Assembly: GCA_027484985.1 (NCBI GenBank)
Contig: JAIXRW010000015.1
Location: 1 to 64,000, forward strand
DNA: 64,000 bases
From: Rhodobacter sp.
GTDB taxonomy: Bacteria > Pseudomonadota > Alphaproteobacteria > Rhodobacterales > Rhodobacteraceae
Reading direction: 5' to 3'
Shown piece by piece: positions 49,472 through 59,486 of the stretch (position 1 is its first letter; every line of letters starts with the position of its first letter). The translations under genes and the position numbers were made by a program. The notes below the pieces were generated by a model that saw nothing but the letters and a program-made list of their open reading frames with translations, ran no database searches and was not told the DNA's origin.

Positions 49472-52400
49472 TACACAACCCCGACCTGCCGTTCCGGCCC
49501 CGCCCCGAACCGGTCGGAAAGCTGGGCGACCAGAATCGTGACGCCCGGCCCGTCGGCGGCGCGCTGCGCTGCGGCATAGGTCCAGAAAGGTGTTGCCGTC
49601 TCGACCGTCCGCAGGGTGTTCGGTCCCGACAGCACGCGCAGCCGGTAGGCCTCGCGCTCTTCGCCCAGCGGCACCTCGGCGGCTTGCCAGCTGTCACCGT
49701 CAACCCTTGTGCGCCGTGTCCAGCTGACCAGCCGGTCGCCCGATTGCCCCTGCGCCACGCGCAGATGTGCCACAGGATAGGGGCGCAGGCCGATGCCCGC
49801 AAAGGCCTCGGTCCGTTCGACCACATCGGGATCGGACGCGCCGCGCAGCGCCGCCCCGATGCGCCAGCGCCGCGCCAGCCCGCGGGCCGAAGCTGCCAGC
49901 GCGATCTGCCGCAGCCGCCGGTCCACCAGCACGATCCGGCTGCCGACCGGCCAGACATCGGGCATGATGCCATCGGTTCCCGCCTGACCGCGCAGGCGCA
50001 GCGACAGCTCCCACCGGTCGCGCCCGACAAGGGTGACGGTGGCGAACTGGAACAGCTCCCACCGGTCGCTGCTGCCATCGCCGATGGCCGCCACATTGGC
50101 CCCGTCCAGCACCGCCTGCATCTGTGCCGACGAAAGATCGCCCCGTTCCACCCGCAAACGCAGCGGCGCGCCCCTGTCCCACAGGCCCGCACGGGCGGCC
50201 ATAAGCGGCGTTTCCGTCACCCCGATCACCGCCGACGCGGTCAGCATGGTGTTGAGCGTGAAGCCATCCTCGCCCGCCGAGGTCCAGACCGCCACGCGCC
50301 CCGGCCAGGGATCGGCGGTCGCCGCGATATGGGGGCTGATCGGGTCTTCGTTCCCCGTCATCAGCGGCAGGTCCAGAAACAGCGGATACACCGCAACCGG
50401 CGGCGAAAACGGCTTCAGTTCCGATCCGCGCGCATTCGACGGTGCCGCCGCATAGACACCCGGCTCGACCCGCACCGCCTCGACCTGCAAGGCTTCCGAT
50501 TGTTCCAGCCGGTCAATGCGCCAGCGTTGCCCCTTGAAGCCCAGCACATCACCGCACCCGACGCCGAGTTGCGACAAGGGCAGTGTCAGGCGCAGGCGGT
50601 CGCGGGCGATACGGGCCTCGGCCATCCAGCGGTTGGCCATGGCATCCGCCTCGGACGGAAGCAGCACGACCGGCGCTTCCTGATCGAGCACGGCGCTGTC
50701 CTGCCGGTCAGGGGCCGCCGCTTCGGCCACCCGCGCGGCGTAATCGGCCTCGGCCTCCAGAAAACTGACCCGCAGCCGCCCGGCAAGATCGGCCCCCGAC
50801 GCTTGGCTGATCTCGTAATCGCCCGCCTCGTCCCCGACCAGTTGCCCTTCGTCAAGGGCAAGGCCAAGCCGCGCATCGCGGCTGCGAAAGGTCAGCACCC
50901 CGTCGCGTTCCTGCGCGTCAAAGGCGGCGGCCAGCATCAGCGGCTGCAAGGCCGCGCGCCCTGTCGCCACACCGGCGGCATAGCCACGGACCAGCCCGTA
51001 AAGCCCCCGCGTGTCAACCGCGTCAAGCCCCGCGCGCCCCGCGATTTCGGCCACCACGGCGGCCAAAGGCTGGGCCGTCACCCGCCCGTTCAGCCAATGG
51101 CCGCGCCGGTAATTGGCCGCATCCCCCCACAGCGAAGCAAGGCCGGGGAAATAGGGAAAGGGCCGCGAATCCCAGGCCCAGGCATGGGCCCGCGCCATAT
51201 CGACCATCCGCCCCTCATACAGGTTGGATGCGGGGTTCTGTGCCGGATCGGCCCAGTATTCCCCCATGGCGCGGAAATACTGCATCTGGGCCAGATCGTC
51301 GCGCATACCCCGGCTGGCCCGCGGCACAGCCGATTCCGACGATTTGGGATCGACAAAGACATTCGGCTGGTTGGTGCCGCGGTCGATGGCAGGGCAGCCA
51401 TATTCGGTAAAGCGGATCGGTTTTGACCGCGGCACCCAGGGCGAAGGGCTTGGCGCGCGCACCCCGCCGATGCGGGCATGGTGCGGGTTCGACCACCAGC
51501 CTTGCAGATCCTTGACCCGCCAGATCCACGGCTCGCCCTGATCATCGGTGATCGGAATACGGCGCTGCGCGGCCTCGCCTTCGGGGCTGTCGTAATACCA
51601 GTCATACCCCTCGCCCCCCGCCACATTGGCCTTGAGGTAATCAAGATCATGCACCGCCCGATAGGCCCCGTCCGCCTGCCCCTCGCGGTCGCGCCAATCC
51701 GACAGGGGCATGTAATTGTCGATGCCGATGAAATCGATATTCGCGTCGGCCCAAAGCGGATCAAGCTGGAAATAGCGGTTTCCGTCCGCCGACAGGCCCG
51801 CATATTCCGACCAGTCCGCCGCATAGCTGATCTTGGTCGCGGCGCCCAGAATGGCGCGCACATCCGCCGCCAGCGCCTGCAAGGCCGCCGTCGCGGGAAA
51901 GCTGTCGCCCGCCGCGCGGATCGCCGTCAACCCGCGCAGTTCCGACCCGATGCAAAAGGCATCCACCCCGCCGGCCAGCGCGCAAAGATGGGCATAATGC
52001 AGGATAAAGCGCCGCATCCCCCAGTCATCGGGCGGCCCCGAATAGGTCAGCGCGCCCTCCGCCACCGCGAAATGGCTGCGTTGGGCGGCGCCGAAAAAGG
52101 CCGCCACTTCGGCCGCAGCCGCCGCCGTGCGGTCGGGGCTGCCGCTGCGGCCGGGGGCGACCGACAGGGTGATCCGCCCCCGCCACGGCAAAGCAGGCTG
52201 CGATGCGCCCCCGCTCCACGGATCGGGCAGCGTGTTTCCCGCCAACTGGTCCATCAGGACAAAGGGATAGAACATCACCTCGCGCCCCGCCGCGCGGATG
52301 GCGCGGATCGCCTCGATCACCGATGCGTCGCTGGGCGTGCCACCATAGACCACGCGGTCATCCACGCGCGGCACCAGCCCCGCCGCCGCCCGCCCGATGC

Positions 52401-53349
52401 CCCCCGCCCGCCACGGCATGCCCTGCCCCTCGATCTCGGCCTGCTCGACCTTGGGTCGCAGGCGGCACAGACCGCAGCGCAGATCATCCCCGAACCACGA
52501 AACCACCAGCGAAACCGACCTGACCGATGGCACCTCTTGGCGCAATTGCAGGAAAGACAGGCTGAAATCGGTGCGCGCGCCGGGGGCGTTCACATTGGCC
52601 ACCTGCCCCTTCGACAGATCGGTCGCATAGCGCACGCGGGTCGTGGCCAGCGCATATTCCCCCGTGCCGGGGATCAGCGCCACGCCGCGCAGGCTTTCGG
52701 CAAAGGGCGCGATATCCCCGACCAGCGGCCCCTGCGCCGCGCGGATCACCTCGAACGAAAACTGCGGCACGCGGTTGCCGAATTCGGCCAGTTGCAGATC
52801 CTCGAACACCACATAGGCCGTGCCGCGATAGGCGGGTGCGGCATCGGCGCCCTTGATCGCGGCGATCACGGGGTCGGCCAGTTGCGTCTCGGTCCCGCGG
52901 TAAACCCGCATGCCCAGCCGTTCGGGCATCACCTCGACCCCGTCCGCCCAGACCCGCCCCACGCGCAGGATCACCCCCTCGCACAGCGCCACGGCAAGAC
53001 TGACCGAATAGCTGTAGTCCACCGTCTCGGGCTGCGACACGCCTTTGCCGCCGCCGCTCTGTTCGGCCCGTTCGGTATAGTCGGACGCCCAGATCACCTG
53101 TCCGCCCAGCCGCACCCGCCCCCAGACCAGCGGCAAGGCCCCGCCTTCGCCCGCCCCCATCAGCCGCAACCGGTCGATGCGGCCTACCTGCACGGGGTCG
53201 GCCCCCGCCCCCAGCAGCCGCTCGTCGATGGCGCGGCCCAAGGTGGCGCCGATGGCCCGCCCGATCACCGCGCCGGTCAATCCGAGAAACGTGCCCCCGA
53301 CCGTGGAACCGATCGCGGACCCCGCCGCCGCCAAGACAAGCGTTGCCAT
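49471..53349 (-). CDS. GTA host-specificity/baseplate multidomain tail protein (ORF15-like)
   Basis: MATLVLAAAGSAIGSTVGGTFLGLTGAVIGRAIGATLGRAIDERLLGAG...; TIM-barrel-like glycosidase region FCIGSELRGLTAIR...IDFIGIDNYMPLSDWRD. Confidence 0.93.
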   Translation of the reverse strand: MATLVLAAAGSAIGSTVGGTFLGLTGAVIGRAIGATLGRAIDERLLGAGADPVQVGRIDRLRLMGAGEGGALPLVWGRVRLGGQVIWASDYTERAEQSGGGKGVSQPETVDYSYSVSLAVALCEGVILRVGRVWADGVEVMPERLGMRVYRGTETQLADPVIAAIKGADAAPAYRGTAYVVFEDLQLAEFGNRVPQFSFEVIRAAQGPLVGDIAPFAESLRGVALIPGTGEYALATTRVRYATDLSKGQVANVNAPGARTDFSLSFLQLRQEVPSVRSVSLVVSWFGDDLRCGLCRLRPKVEQAEIEGQGMPWRAGGIGRAAAGLVPRVDDRVVYGGTPSDASVIEAIRAIRAAGREVMFYPFVLMDQLAGNTLPDPWSGGASQPALPWRGRITLSVAPGRSGSPDRTAAAAAEVAAFFGAAQRSHFAVAEGALTYSGPPDDWGMRRFILHYAHLCALAGGVDAFCIGSELRGLTAIRAAGDSFPATAALQALAADVRAILGAATKISYAADWSEYAGLSADGNRYFQLDPLWADANIDFIGIDNYMPLSDWRDREGQADGAYRAVHDLDYLKANVAGGEGYDWYYDSPEGEAAQRRIPITDDQGEPWIWRVKDLQGWWSNPHHARIGGVRAPSPSPWVPRSKPIRFTEYGCPAIDRGTNQPNVFVDPKSSESAVPRASRGMRDDLAQMQYFRAMGEYWADPAQNPASNLYEGRMVDMARAHAWAWDSRPFPYFPGLASLWGDAANYRRGHWLNGRVTAQPLAAVVAEIAGRAGLDAVDTRGLYGLVRGYAAGVATGRAALQPLMLAAAFDAQERDGVLTFRSRDARLGLALDEGQLVGDEAGDYEISQASGADLAGRLRVSFLEAEADYAARVAEAAAPDRQDSAVLDQEAPVVLLPSEADAMANRWMAEARIARDRLRLTLPLSQLGVGCGDVLGFKGQRWRIDRLEQSEALQVEAVRVEPGVYAAAPSNARGSELKPFSPPVAVYPLFLDLPLMTGNEDPISPHIAATADPWPGRVAVWTSAGEDGFTLNTMLTASAVIGVTETPLMAARAGLWDRGAPLRLRVERGDLSSAQMQAVLDGANVAAIGDGSSDRWELFQFATVTLVGRDRWELSLRLRGQAGTDGIMPDVWPVGSRIVLVDRRLRQIALAASARGLARRWRIGAALRGASDPDVVERTEAFAGIGLRPYPVAHLRVAQGQSGDRLVSWTRRTRVDGDSWQAAEVPLGEEREAYRLRVLSGPNTLRTVETATPFWTYAAAQRAADGPGVTILVAQLSDRFGAGPERQVGVV

Positions 53350-53371
53350 CCCAAACCCTTCCTTGCAGTAA

Positions 53372-53794
53372 CTACAGTCCCGGAAACCGGAACATGGCGA
53401 CGACCCGCTTTTCCCACGGGCGCGACAGCGGGCTTTCCACCACGCCATGCCCGCTATAGGCATGGACAAAGGCCGCATCCTCCCCCGCAACGGACAGGAT
53501 GCCCAGATGCTTGGCCACAGCCCCCTCGCGGATGCGGAACAGCAGCACCGCCCCCGCCTCGGCGCGGTCGGTCCGCTCCAGCCAGCGGTTTGCGGCCGCC
53601 ATCAGATCCTCGCGCCGCGCCGGTTCCGACCAGTCGGGCGTATAGGCGGGCACCGCTTCCGGTTCCGGCCCGATCACCTCGCGCCAGACGCCGCGCAACA
53701 GGCCCAGACAATCGCTGCCCGCCCCGCGCAGACTGGCCTGATGCTTATAGGGCGTGCCGATCCAGCCCCGCGCCGCCTGAACCACGACCGACAT
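53372..53794 (-). CDS. GTA NlpC/P60-type peptidase (ORF14-like)
   Basis: MSVVVQAARGWIGTPYKHQASLRGAGSDCLGLLRGVWREV; HAYSGHGVVES. Confidence 0.9.
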   Translation of the reverse strand: MSVVVQAARGWIGTPYKHQASLRGAGSDCLGLLRGVWREVIGPEPEAVPAYTPDWSEPARREDLMAAANRWLERTDRAEAGAVLLFRIREGAVAKHLGILSVAGEDAAFVHAYSGHGVVESPLSRPWEKRVVAMFRFPGL

Positions 53795-54645
53795 CACCCC
53801 ACGCTCCGCGCGGGGGCGGCGGTCAGCCAATCCTCGGACGGCACATCGGGAAAGCCGCGGAAATTGGCGAAATTGGCAAATTTCAACCGGCAGGTCTCGG
53901 CCAGACGGTCGCATCCGGCCGACAGAGTGACAAAATCACCCGCCTTCGGCGCAAGAAGCGGCTCTTGCCACAGTTCGACCACGCGCAACCCCGCCCCGCC
54001 CCGATCGGCCTTGATCCAGCCATCCAGCCCCGCCGCCGCGCCATCCTCGAACCGGCACGCGCCTTGGGTGAACCAGCCCGGTTCGAACCCGCCACTGTCG
54101 TGCAGCACCAGAACCTGCCCGTCACGCAGCGCCGCCACCTCGAACCGCCCGCGATAGCCCGGCGTGGCCAGATCGAACCGGCAGCGGCCATCGCCAAGGG
54201 TCGCATCGCAGGCCGACTGGATCACCCGCCCCTGCGGGCGGTTCAGCGCCTCGGACAGGCCGCGCAATTCGGCGCGAAAGCCTCCCGACCCGTGCGACAC
54301 TTCCCCCAGATGGCCACGAAAGCGCAGCACCCGTTCGGCCGGATCGGCCCAGTTCACCATCCAGCAGCGCACCTCGGCCCCGTCAAACCGGCCCGCGCGC
54401 AATTCGTCCTCGCGGATCGCGGCATCGGAAAAGGCGCCCACCGCCTCGGTATTGTCCACCGACAGGCCCGTCGCCTGTTGCAGGCTGCGCGCCGTCAGGC
54501 CGGTTTCGGCGCGAAACAGCACGCCCTCGAAGCGCAGATCGCCGTCATGGTCGGTAAAGCCGAACACCGCACCATCCCGCCGCGTCACGGCCCAGGCCAG
54601 GCAGGTTGTCGTCGCCCCCTGCGCCAAATGTCCGATCAAGCTCAC
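53794..54645 (-). CDS. GTA DUF2163 protein (ORF13-like)
   Basis: GTG start: VSLIGHLAQGATTTCLAWAVTRRDGAVFGFTDHDGDLRFEGVLFRAETGLTARSLQQATGLSVDNTEAVGAFSD; ATGA overlap with ORF14. Confidence 0.88.
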   Translation of the reverse strand: MSLIGHLAQGATTTCLAWAVTRRDGAVFGFTDHDGDLRFEGVLFRAETGLTARSLQQATGLSVDNTEAVGAFSDAAIREDELRAGRFDGAEVRCWMVNWADPAERVLRFRGHLGEVSHGSGGFRAELRGLSEALNRPQGRVIQSACDATLGDGRCRFDLATPGYRGRFEVAALRDGQVLVLHDSGGFEPGWFTQGACRFEDGAAAGLDGWIKADRGGAGLRVVELWQEPLLAPKAGDFVTLSAGCDRLAETCRLKFANFANFRGFPDVPSEDWLTAAPARSVG

Positions 54646-55274
54646 AGCCGCACCTCCACCACCGGAACCTGCGGCACATCCCCCGCCCGAAAGGACGCGA
54701 CCGACACCTGTATCAGATCGGCATCGAAACGGGCGGGCACATCGAACTCGAACCCCGCCGTCACCGGCACCCCGATATCGGGCGGCACGGCAAAGGTGAT
54801 CGCCCCCGTGGTGCAATCGACCGAGAACTCGACCGTCTCGACCTTGTCATCCCCCGCCAGCGCCACCAGCACCGTGCCCAGCACCGGCTTGGCGATGGGG
54901 CGGCGATAGGGCACGCCATCGGGGTCATAGGTCTTGGCCAGCTGGAACACGCGCTGCGCCCCGTCGCCCGTCCCGATCAACTGGTCCAGCGATGTCACCG
55001 GCGCCGAAGGACGGCCAGACCGGTAATCGGCCCAGTCCTTCCAGCGAAAGCCGTGCAGCCGCCCGCGCCGCGCCTCGAAAAAGGCGATCAGCTCGGCCAC
55101 ATCATCCAGCGACCGCAGCCCCAGCCCGGCATCATAGCGCCGGCGCGAATGGGCCCATGGCGTGTTGCGCTCCTCGAACCCGTTGGCCAGCGTGACGACC
55201 TGCGTGCGCCGCTCGGGCCCGCCGGTCGATCCGAAACTCAGATTGGCGGGAAACCGCACCTCGTGGAAACTCAT
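54642..55274 (-). CDS. GTA DUF2460 tail protein (ORF12-like)
   Basis: MSFHEVRFPANLSFGSTGGPERRTQVVTLANGFEERNTPWAHSRRRYDAGLGLRSLDD. Confidence 0.92.
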   Translation of the reverse strand: MSFHEVRFPANLSFGSTGGPERRTQVVTLANGFEERNTPWAHSRRRYDAGLGLRSLDDVAELIAFFEARRGRLHGFRWKDWADYRSGRPSAPVTSLDQLIGTGDGAQRVFQLAKTYDPDGVPYRRPIAKPVLGTVLVALAGDDKVETVEFSVDCTTGAITFAVPPDIGVPVTAGFEFDVPARFDADLIQVSVASFRAGDVPQVPVVEVRL

Positions 55275-55289
55275 GTCACACCCCACCCC

Positions 55290-55943
55290 TCACCGGTTCC
55301 GTTCGCCGCGCGCCAGCGCCCGTGCCGCCTGCGCGGCAATCTGGCTCTGGCTGCGCTGAAAGCCCTGCACATCCGGCGTGGCGATGTTCATCACCACCGT
55401 CACGGGCCGCCCGCCCCCCGCCATCTGCACGCCCAGCCGCCCGTCCGCCCCGCGCGCCAGCGGCATGATCGCCTCGGGCCCCGCCTCGCCCATCAGCCCC
55501 GTCCCGCCCCGCATCGGAAAACTCACCGGCGCGCTGACGACACCGCCCTTGGCAAAGGGCATCACCCGGCCCTGCGAAAAGGCCCCGCCCTTGGCAAAGC
55601 CCAAAAGCCCCCCCAGAACGGAACCCAAGCCCTCGCCCAAGGCGCTGCCCAGCGCGTTCTGCACCGGCTTCATCGCCACATTGTACACCGATTGCACCAT
55701 GGTCGCGGCCACCTGCTTCAGCGCATCCGACAGGCGCACCCCGTCGAACACCACCCCGTCAAAGGCCCGCCGCAGCCCGCCCGACAGGCTTGAGGACAGC
55801 GCATTGACCTCGCGCCCCGTAAAGACCAGCGTTTCGCCCATGCGCGCCATCTCGGTCTCGAAGGCGGCCGCCACACCTGCCGTGGCCCCCATCCGCGCTT
55901 CCAGCGCCGTCACCTGCTCGTTCAGCGTGTCGATCTCAGCCAT
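55290..55943 (-). CDS. GTA tail tape measure protein (ORF11-like)
   Basis: MAEIDTLNEQVTALEARMGATAGVAAAFETEMARMGETLVFTGREVNALSSSLSGGLRRAFDGVVFDG. Confidence 0.85.
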   Translation of the reverse strand: MAEIDTLNEQVTALEARMGATAGVAAAFETEMARMGETLVFTGREVNALSSSLSGGLRRAFDGVVFDGVRLSDALKQVAATMVQSVYNVAMKPVQNALGSALGEGLGSVLGGLLGFAKGGAFSQGRVMPFAKGGVVSAPVSFPMRGGTGLMGEAGPEAIMPLARGADGRLGVQMAGGGRPVTVVMNIATPDVQGFQRSQSQIAAQAARALARGERNR

Positions 55944-56133
55944 CCCTGTCCCTCCGGTCCGGAAAGGCCGCGGCCAGTTCCTCCAGCCGCGCCCGCGTCA
56001 GGGGCGGAACCGCCTGTTCCGCCCCCAGCATGATCCGCAATTCGGCAGGCGTCAGCGCCCAGAACTGCTCGGGCCGCAGCCGCAATCCGTGCAGCCCCGC
56101 CCGCATCAGCCCGGCCCAGTCGATCCCGCTCAC
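55936..56133 (-). CDS. GTA tail assembly chaperone-like small protein (ORF10.1-like)
   Basis: MSGIDWAGLMRAGLHGLRLRPEQFWALTPAELRIMLGAEQAVPPLTRARLEELAAAFPD. Confidence 0.82.
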   Translation of the reverse strand: MSGIDWAGLMRAGLHGLRLRPEQFWALTPAELRIMLGAEQAVPPLTRARLEELAAAFPDRRDRDG

Positions 56134-56450
56134 CCGCGCCCCGTCCCGAAGGCCCGCGCCAGCAATTCGGCCGCGATCCGCGCCGCATCCAGCGCCCCGC
56201 CGCCGATTTCGGCGCTCAAAAGGTCGGCCGCCGTGCCGCGCCAGCCGCCGCCGCGCAGGCCCGCCACGACCAGCGCCAGCACATCGCGGCTCGACACCGC
56301 CCCGCCCTCGAAGCGTTGCACCAGATCGACCAGCGTTCCCGCCCCCAGCGCCGCCTCCAGTTCGGCCAGCGCCCCCAGCGTCAGCTTGGCCACGACCGGC
56401 ACGCCATCCAGCACCACCTCGACCTCGCCCGCATGCGGATTGGCCATCAC
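56130..56450 (-). CDS. GTA family protein (ORF10-like)
   Basis: MMANPHAGEVEVVLDGVPVVAKLTLGALAELEAALGAGTLVDLVQRFEGGAVSSRDVLALV. Confidence 0.85.
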   Translation of the reverse strand: MMANPHAGEVEVVLDGVPVVAKLTLGALAELEAALGAGTLVDLVQRFEGGAVSSRDVLALVVAGLRGGGWRGTAADLLSAEIGGGALDAARIAAELLARAFGTGRG

Positions 56451-56860
56451 AGCGCCGTAAAGGTCAAAGCCCCGGCCGAGGCGAGCGACAGCTCGTAACT
56501 CGCCTCGCCATTATGGCTGCCCGCATATTCCAGCGCGGTAATCTGGAACGGCCCCTCGACCACCCCGAAATCCGGGATCACCACCTGAAAGGCCGGCACC
56601 TCGCCATCAAAGAAAATCTGCCGCGCCCGCTCGTCGGTATTGGCATCGCGGAACACCCCCGAACCGCTGATCGCGGCGGTCTTGACCCCCGCCCCGCCCA
56701 GCAATTCGCGCCAGCCCCCCGTGCTTTCAAGGCTCGTCACATCCACCGCTTCGGCGTTGAAACTGATGCGCGTGGCCCGCAGCCCCGCGACCGTCTCGAA
56801 CTGCCCGTCCCCCGTCAGATCGACCTTCACCAAAAGGTCTTTGCCGCTTTGTACCGCCAT
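56447..56860 (-). CDS. GTA major tail protein (TP901-1 type, ORF9-like)
   Basis: MAVQSGKDLLVKVDLTGDGQFETVAGLRATRISFNAEAVDVTSLESTGGWRELL. Confidence 0.92.
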   Translation of the reverse strand: MAVQSGKDLLVKVDLTGDGQFETVAGLRATRISFNAEAVDVTSLESTGGWRELLGGAGVKTAAISGSGVFRDANTDERARQIFFDGEVPAFQVVIPDFGVVEGPFQITALEYAGSHNGEASYELSLASAGALTFTAL

Positions 56861-56872
56861 GATCCGCTCTCC

Positions 56873-57274
56873 TCAAAAATCCAGCCGCGCCCGAAAGGTC
56901 AGATCGATGCGCCGCACATCGCCATCCTCCAGCCGCCGCGCCTGCGCGCGCTGGAATTCCAGCCCCACCAGCCGCCCCACGGCCAGCACCAGCCCCGCCG
57001 CATCCGCCAGCGCCTCCGACACCGCCACCGCCACCGTCTTGGCCGCCAGAAACCCCGTGGCATCCGAAATCACGCTGATCACCAGCCGGTGTTCCGCCCC
57101 TGTCCCCGTCCGGTCCGAGGCGTCGCGCGCCTCCTCCGGCCCGATCAGCACAAAGGTGCCCCCGCCCCCGCCCGCAGGCATCGCGTCCAGCACCGTCACA
57201 CCGGCCAAGGCGGGCCATCCGGCCAGCCGCGCGAAAACCGCCGCCTGCAAGGCCGCCGCCCCCCGATAGCTCAT
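56873..57274 (-). CDS. GTA DUF3168 protein (ORF8-like)
   Basis: MSYRGAAALQAAVFARLAGWPALAGVTVLDAMPAGGGGGTFVLIGPEEARDASD. Confidence 0.88.
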   Translation of the reverse strand: MSYRGAAALQAAVFARLAGWPALAGVTVLDAMPAGGGGGTFVLIGPEEARDASDRTGTGAEHRLVISVISDATGFLAAKTVAVAVSEALADAAGLVLAVGRLVGLEFQRAQARRLEDGDVRRIDLTFRARLDF

Positions 57275-57609
57275 GTCCGCACCTCCTCGGTTGCAAAGCA
57301 GGTCAGGTAATGGCCCCGCGCATCACGCTCGGCCACGGCGGTAATGGCAAAGATGCGGGCATTGTCGCGGAACCGCTGGCCCGCAACCGGCCGCGCCGCA
57401 TCGCCGACCGGCGCCCCCCGCACCGTGATGCGATAGGCGGTCGCGGCCAGTACCGTCTCGACCCCGCCCGCCTCGCGGCCCGCACCGGCCACCACCTCGG
57501 CCCAGACCGTGCCCAGCGCCTGCCAGACCGTGGCAAACCCGCCCGCGCCATCGGGCACCTGCACCGCCGCCTCCAGCACCAGCCGCCGCCCCAGATGTAC
57601 GCGGCTCAT
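57271..57609 (-). CDS. GTA head-tail adaptor/closure protein (ORF7-like)
   Basis: MSRVHLGRRLVLEAAVQVPDGAGGFATVWQALGTVWAEVVAGAGREAGG. Confidence 0.87.
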   Translation of the reverse strand: MSRVHLGRRLVLEAAVQVPDGAGGFATVWQALGTVWAEVVAGAGREAGGVETVLAATAYRITVRGAPVGDAARPVAGQRFRDNARIFAITAVAERDARGHYLTCFATEEVRT

Positions 57610-58202
57610 GCCTCGCCCCCGCCCAGCACCCGCACGATGCGCCAGCGTTCGATCAGCGCCTGCACCATCACCGGCAGCCCCGGCCCGCGCGTGCCGTCAT
57701 CGATCCGCGCCTCGTAGAACTCGGCCGCCAGCAGCAGCACGGCCTGCTTCAGATCGGCCGGCACCGCCGCCCAATCCCCGAAACCGGCATCGAACAGCAC
57801 CTCGGCCGCCCCCGCCACCGGCACCGCGGGCAATCCGCCCGACCGCGCCGCCAGTTTGGGGCGATGCGCATCGCTCACCAGCCGGAACCCGCCCGCAGGC
57901 AGCGCTGTCCGCGTGCCGCCCGCATCGACCAGCGCCACCTCGACCAGCGCCGAAACGGGGGCCACCGGCAGCGCCTGCGCCTCGGCCCCGCGCCAGCCTT
58001 CCAGCACCAGCCGGAACCGCCGCGCCAGCAGCACCTTGCCCGTCCGCCCCTCGATCATGGCCAGCGCGGCCCGCAGATGGCCCGCCAGAACCGCATCCTG
58101 CAAACTGTCGGTGCCAAACCCCGTGCCCAGCCGCAAATGGTCGCGCAACGCCGCGACCGGCAGCGCCGCATCCGGCACTCCCCCCAACTCATCCAGCCGC
58201 AT
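57606..58202 (-). CDS. GTA head-tail connector protein (ORF6-like)
   Basis: MRLDELGGVPDAALPVAALRDHLRLGTGFGTDSLQDAVLAGHLRAALAMIEGRTGK; start chosen downstream of a G-rich RBS. Confidence 0.87.
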   Translation of the reverse strand: MRLDELGGVPDAALPVAALRDHLRLGTGFGTDSLQDAVLAGHLRAALAMIEGRTGKVLLARRFRLVLEGWRGAEAQALPVAPVSALVEVALVDAGGTRTALPAGGFRLVSDAHRPKLAARSGGLPAVPVAGAAEVLFDAGFGDWAAVPADLKQAVLLLAAEFYEARIDDGTRGPGLPVMVQALIERWRIVRVLGGGEA

Positions 58203-58263
58203 CCCGCGCCCCCATGACCAAAAGGAAACCCGGCCCCGCACGGGACCGGGCAGTCACCCCGTG

Positions 58264-59457
58264 TTACGAGGTGGCGATCTTCAGCAGCTTGATGGCCGCA
58301 TAGTCGGTGATGTCGCCGCCCACGCGCTTCGAGGCATAGAACAGCACATGCGGCTTGGCGCTGAACGGGTCGCGCAAAATCCGCAGGTCGGGGCGTTCCG
58401 CAATGGTGTAACCGGCGCGGAAATCGCCAAAGGCGATGGCAAAGGCACCCGCCGCGATATCGGGCATATCCTCGCAGACCAGCACGCCATAACCCATCAG
58501 CCGCGCCGGTTCCCCCGCCGCCAGCCCGTCCGACCACAGGAAACGCCCGTCCGCATCCTTCATCTTGCGCACGGCCCCGGCGGTTTTCGAGTTCATCACG
58601 AAGGTGGCGTTGGCGCGGTAATCCGCCCCCAGCGCATAGACCAGGTTGATGATGCAATCGGCCTGGTTGGTGGTGGCGAAATCCGCCGCCGCCCCCGTGG
58701 GCACATACCCAAGGCTGCCCCAGGCCCAGCTGCCATTCGCCACCTTCGGGGCCGTCAGGAACCCCTTGGGCTTGTCCACCCCGTCGCCCGCCACAAAGGC
58801 CGCCGATTCCGCTCGCAGGAAGCGGTTGGCGATCTTGCCCGCAAGCCAGCCTTCGACATCAAAGGCGCTGTCATCCAGCAGCCGCTGGCTTGCCTTGGGC
58901 ATGGCCGACAATTCATGCAACCGGATCGAGATGCGCTCCAGCGCGGGCGTCGCCGTCTCGGTCGCCGTTGCCGTCTCGGTCGCCCAGCCGGTGCCCACAT
59001 CGCTGCGGTCGATCAGCACGTCGAACGATGCCGCCTCGACCTGCACCACCTGCGCGATGGCGCGGATCGACGCGGTGGAAACCAGCATCGACCGGATCGT
59101 ATCGGCGGTCTGCGGATCGACCAGATAGCCGCCATCCGCCGCCACCGCCGTGCCCAGCGCCTTGCCCTCAAGGCTCAGCCCGCGCAGGCCGTCATCATCG
59201 CCGCTGCGCAGATAGGCGCCGAACGCCTGCTTGTGCGGCGCCCCCGTCTCGCCCGCCGCCAGAACCGGGCGGCCATAGCCCGCCATCTTGGCGCCCAGCT
59301 TGCCCATGCGGTCATCCTGCTGTTGCAAAGCCATCTTCACATCTCCCCGAAAAACGTTGAACTCACTCAGGAAACCGTCCAAAGCCGATTTCACTTCCCC
59401 AGCCGCATCCAGACCGTGGGGCAACCCGCCCCCGGCCATCTCTCCGGTCGTCTCCAT
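58264..59457 (-). CDS. GTA HK97-type major capsid protein (ORF5-like)
   Basis: ...FNVFRGDVKMALQQQDDRMGKLGAKMA...KALGTAVAADGGYLVDPQTADTIRSMLVSTASIRAIAQVVQVEA. Confidence 0.95.
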   Translation of the reverse strand: METTGEMAGGGLPHGLDAAGEVKSALDGFLSEFNVFRGDVKMALQQQDDRMGKLGAKMAGYGRPVLAAGETGAPHKQAFGAYLRSGDDDGLRGLSLEGKALGTAVAADGGYLVDPQTADTIRSMLVSTASIRAIAQVVQVEAASFDVLIDRSDVGTGWATETATATETATPALERISIRLHELSAMPKASQRLLDDSAFDVEGWLAGKIANRFLRAESAAFVAGDGVDKPKGFLTAPKVANGSWAWGSLGYVPTGAAADFATTNQADCIINLVYALGADYRANATFVMNSKTAGAVRKMKDADGRFLWSDGLAAGEPARLMGYGVLVCEDMPDIAAGAFAIAFGDFRAGYTIAERPDLRILRDPFSAKPHVLFYASKRVGGDITDYAAIKLLKIATS

Positions 59458-59486
59458 CCTTCACCTCATTGCAGAAATCGCGCGTC

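Noticed and set aside
51478-54909. 1143-aa plus-strand ORF across GTA ORF12-15
   Set aside because: Arg/Pro-rich antisense artefact; the minus-strand GTA proteins have recognisable domains.
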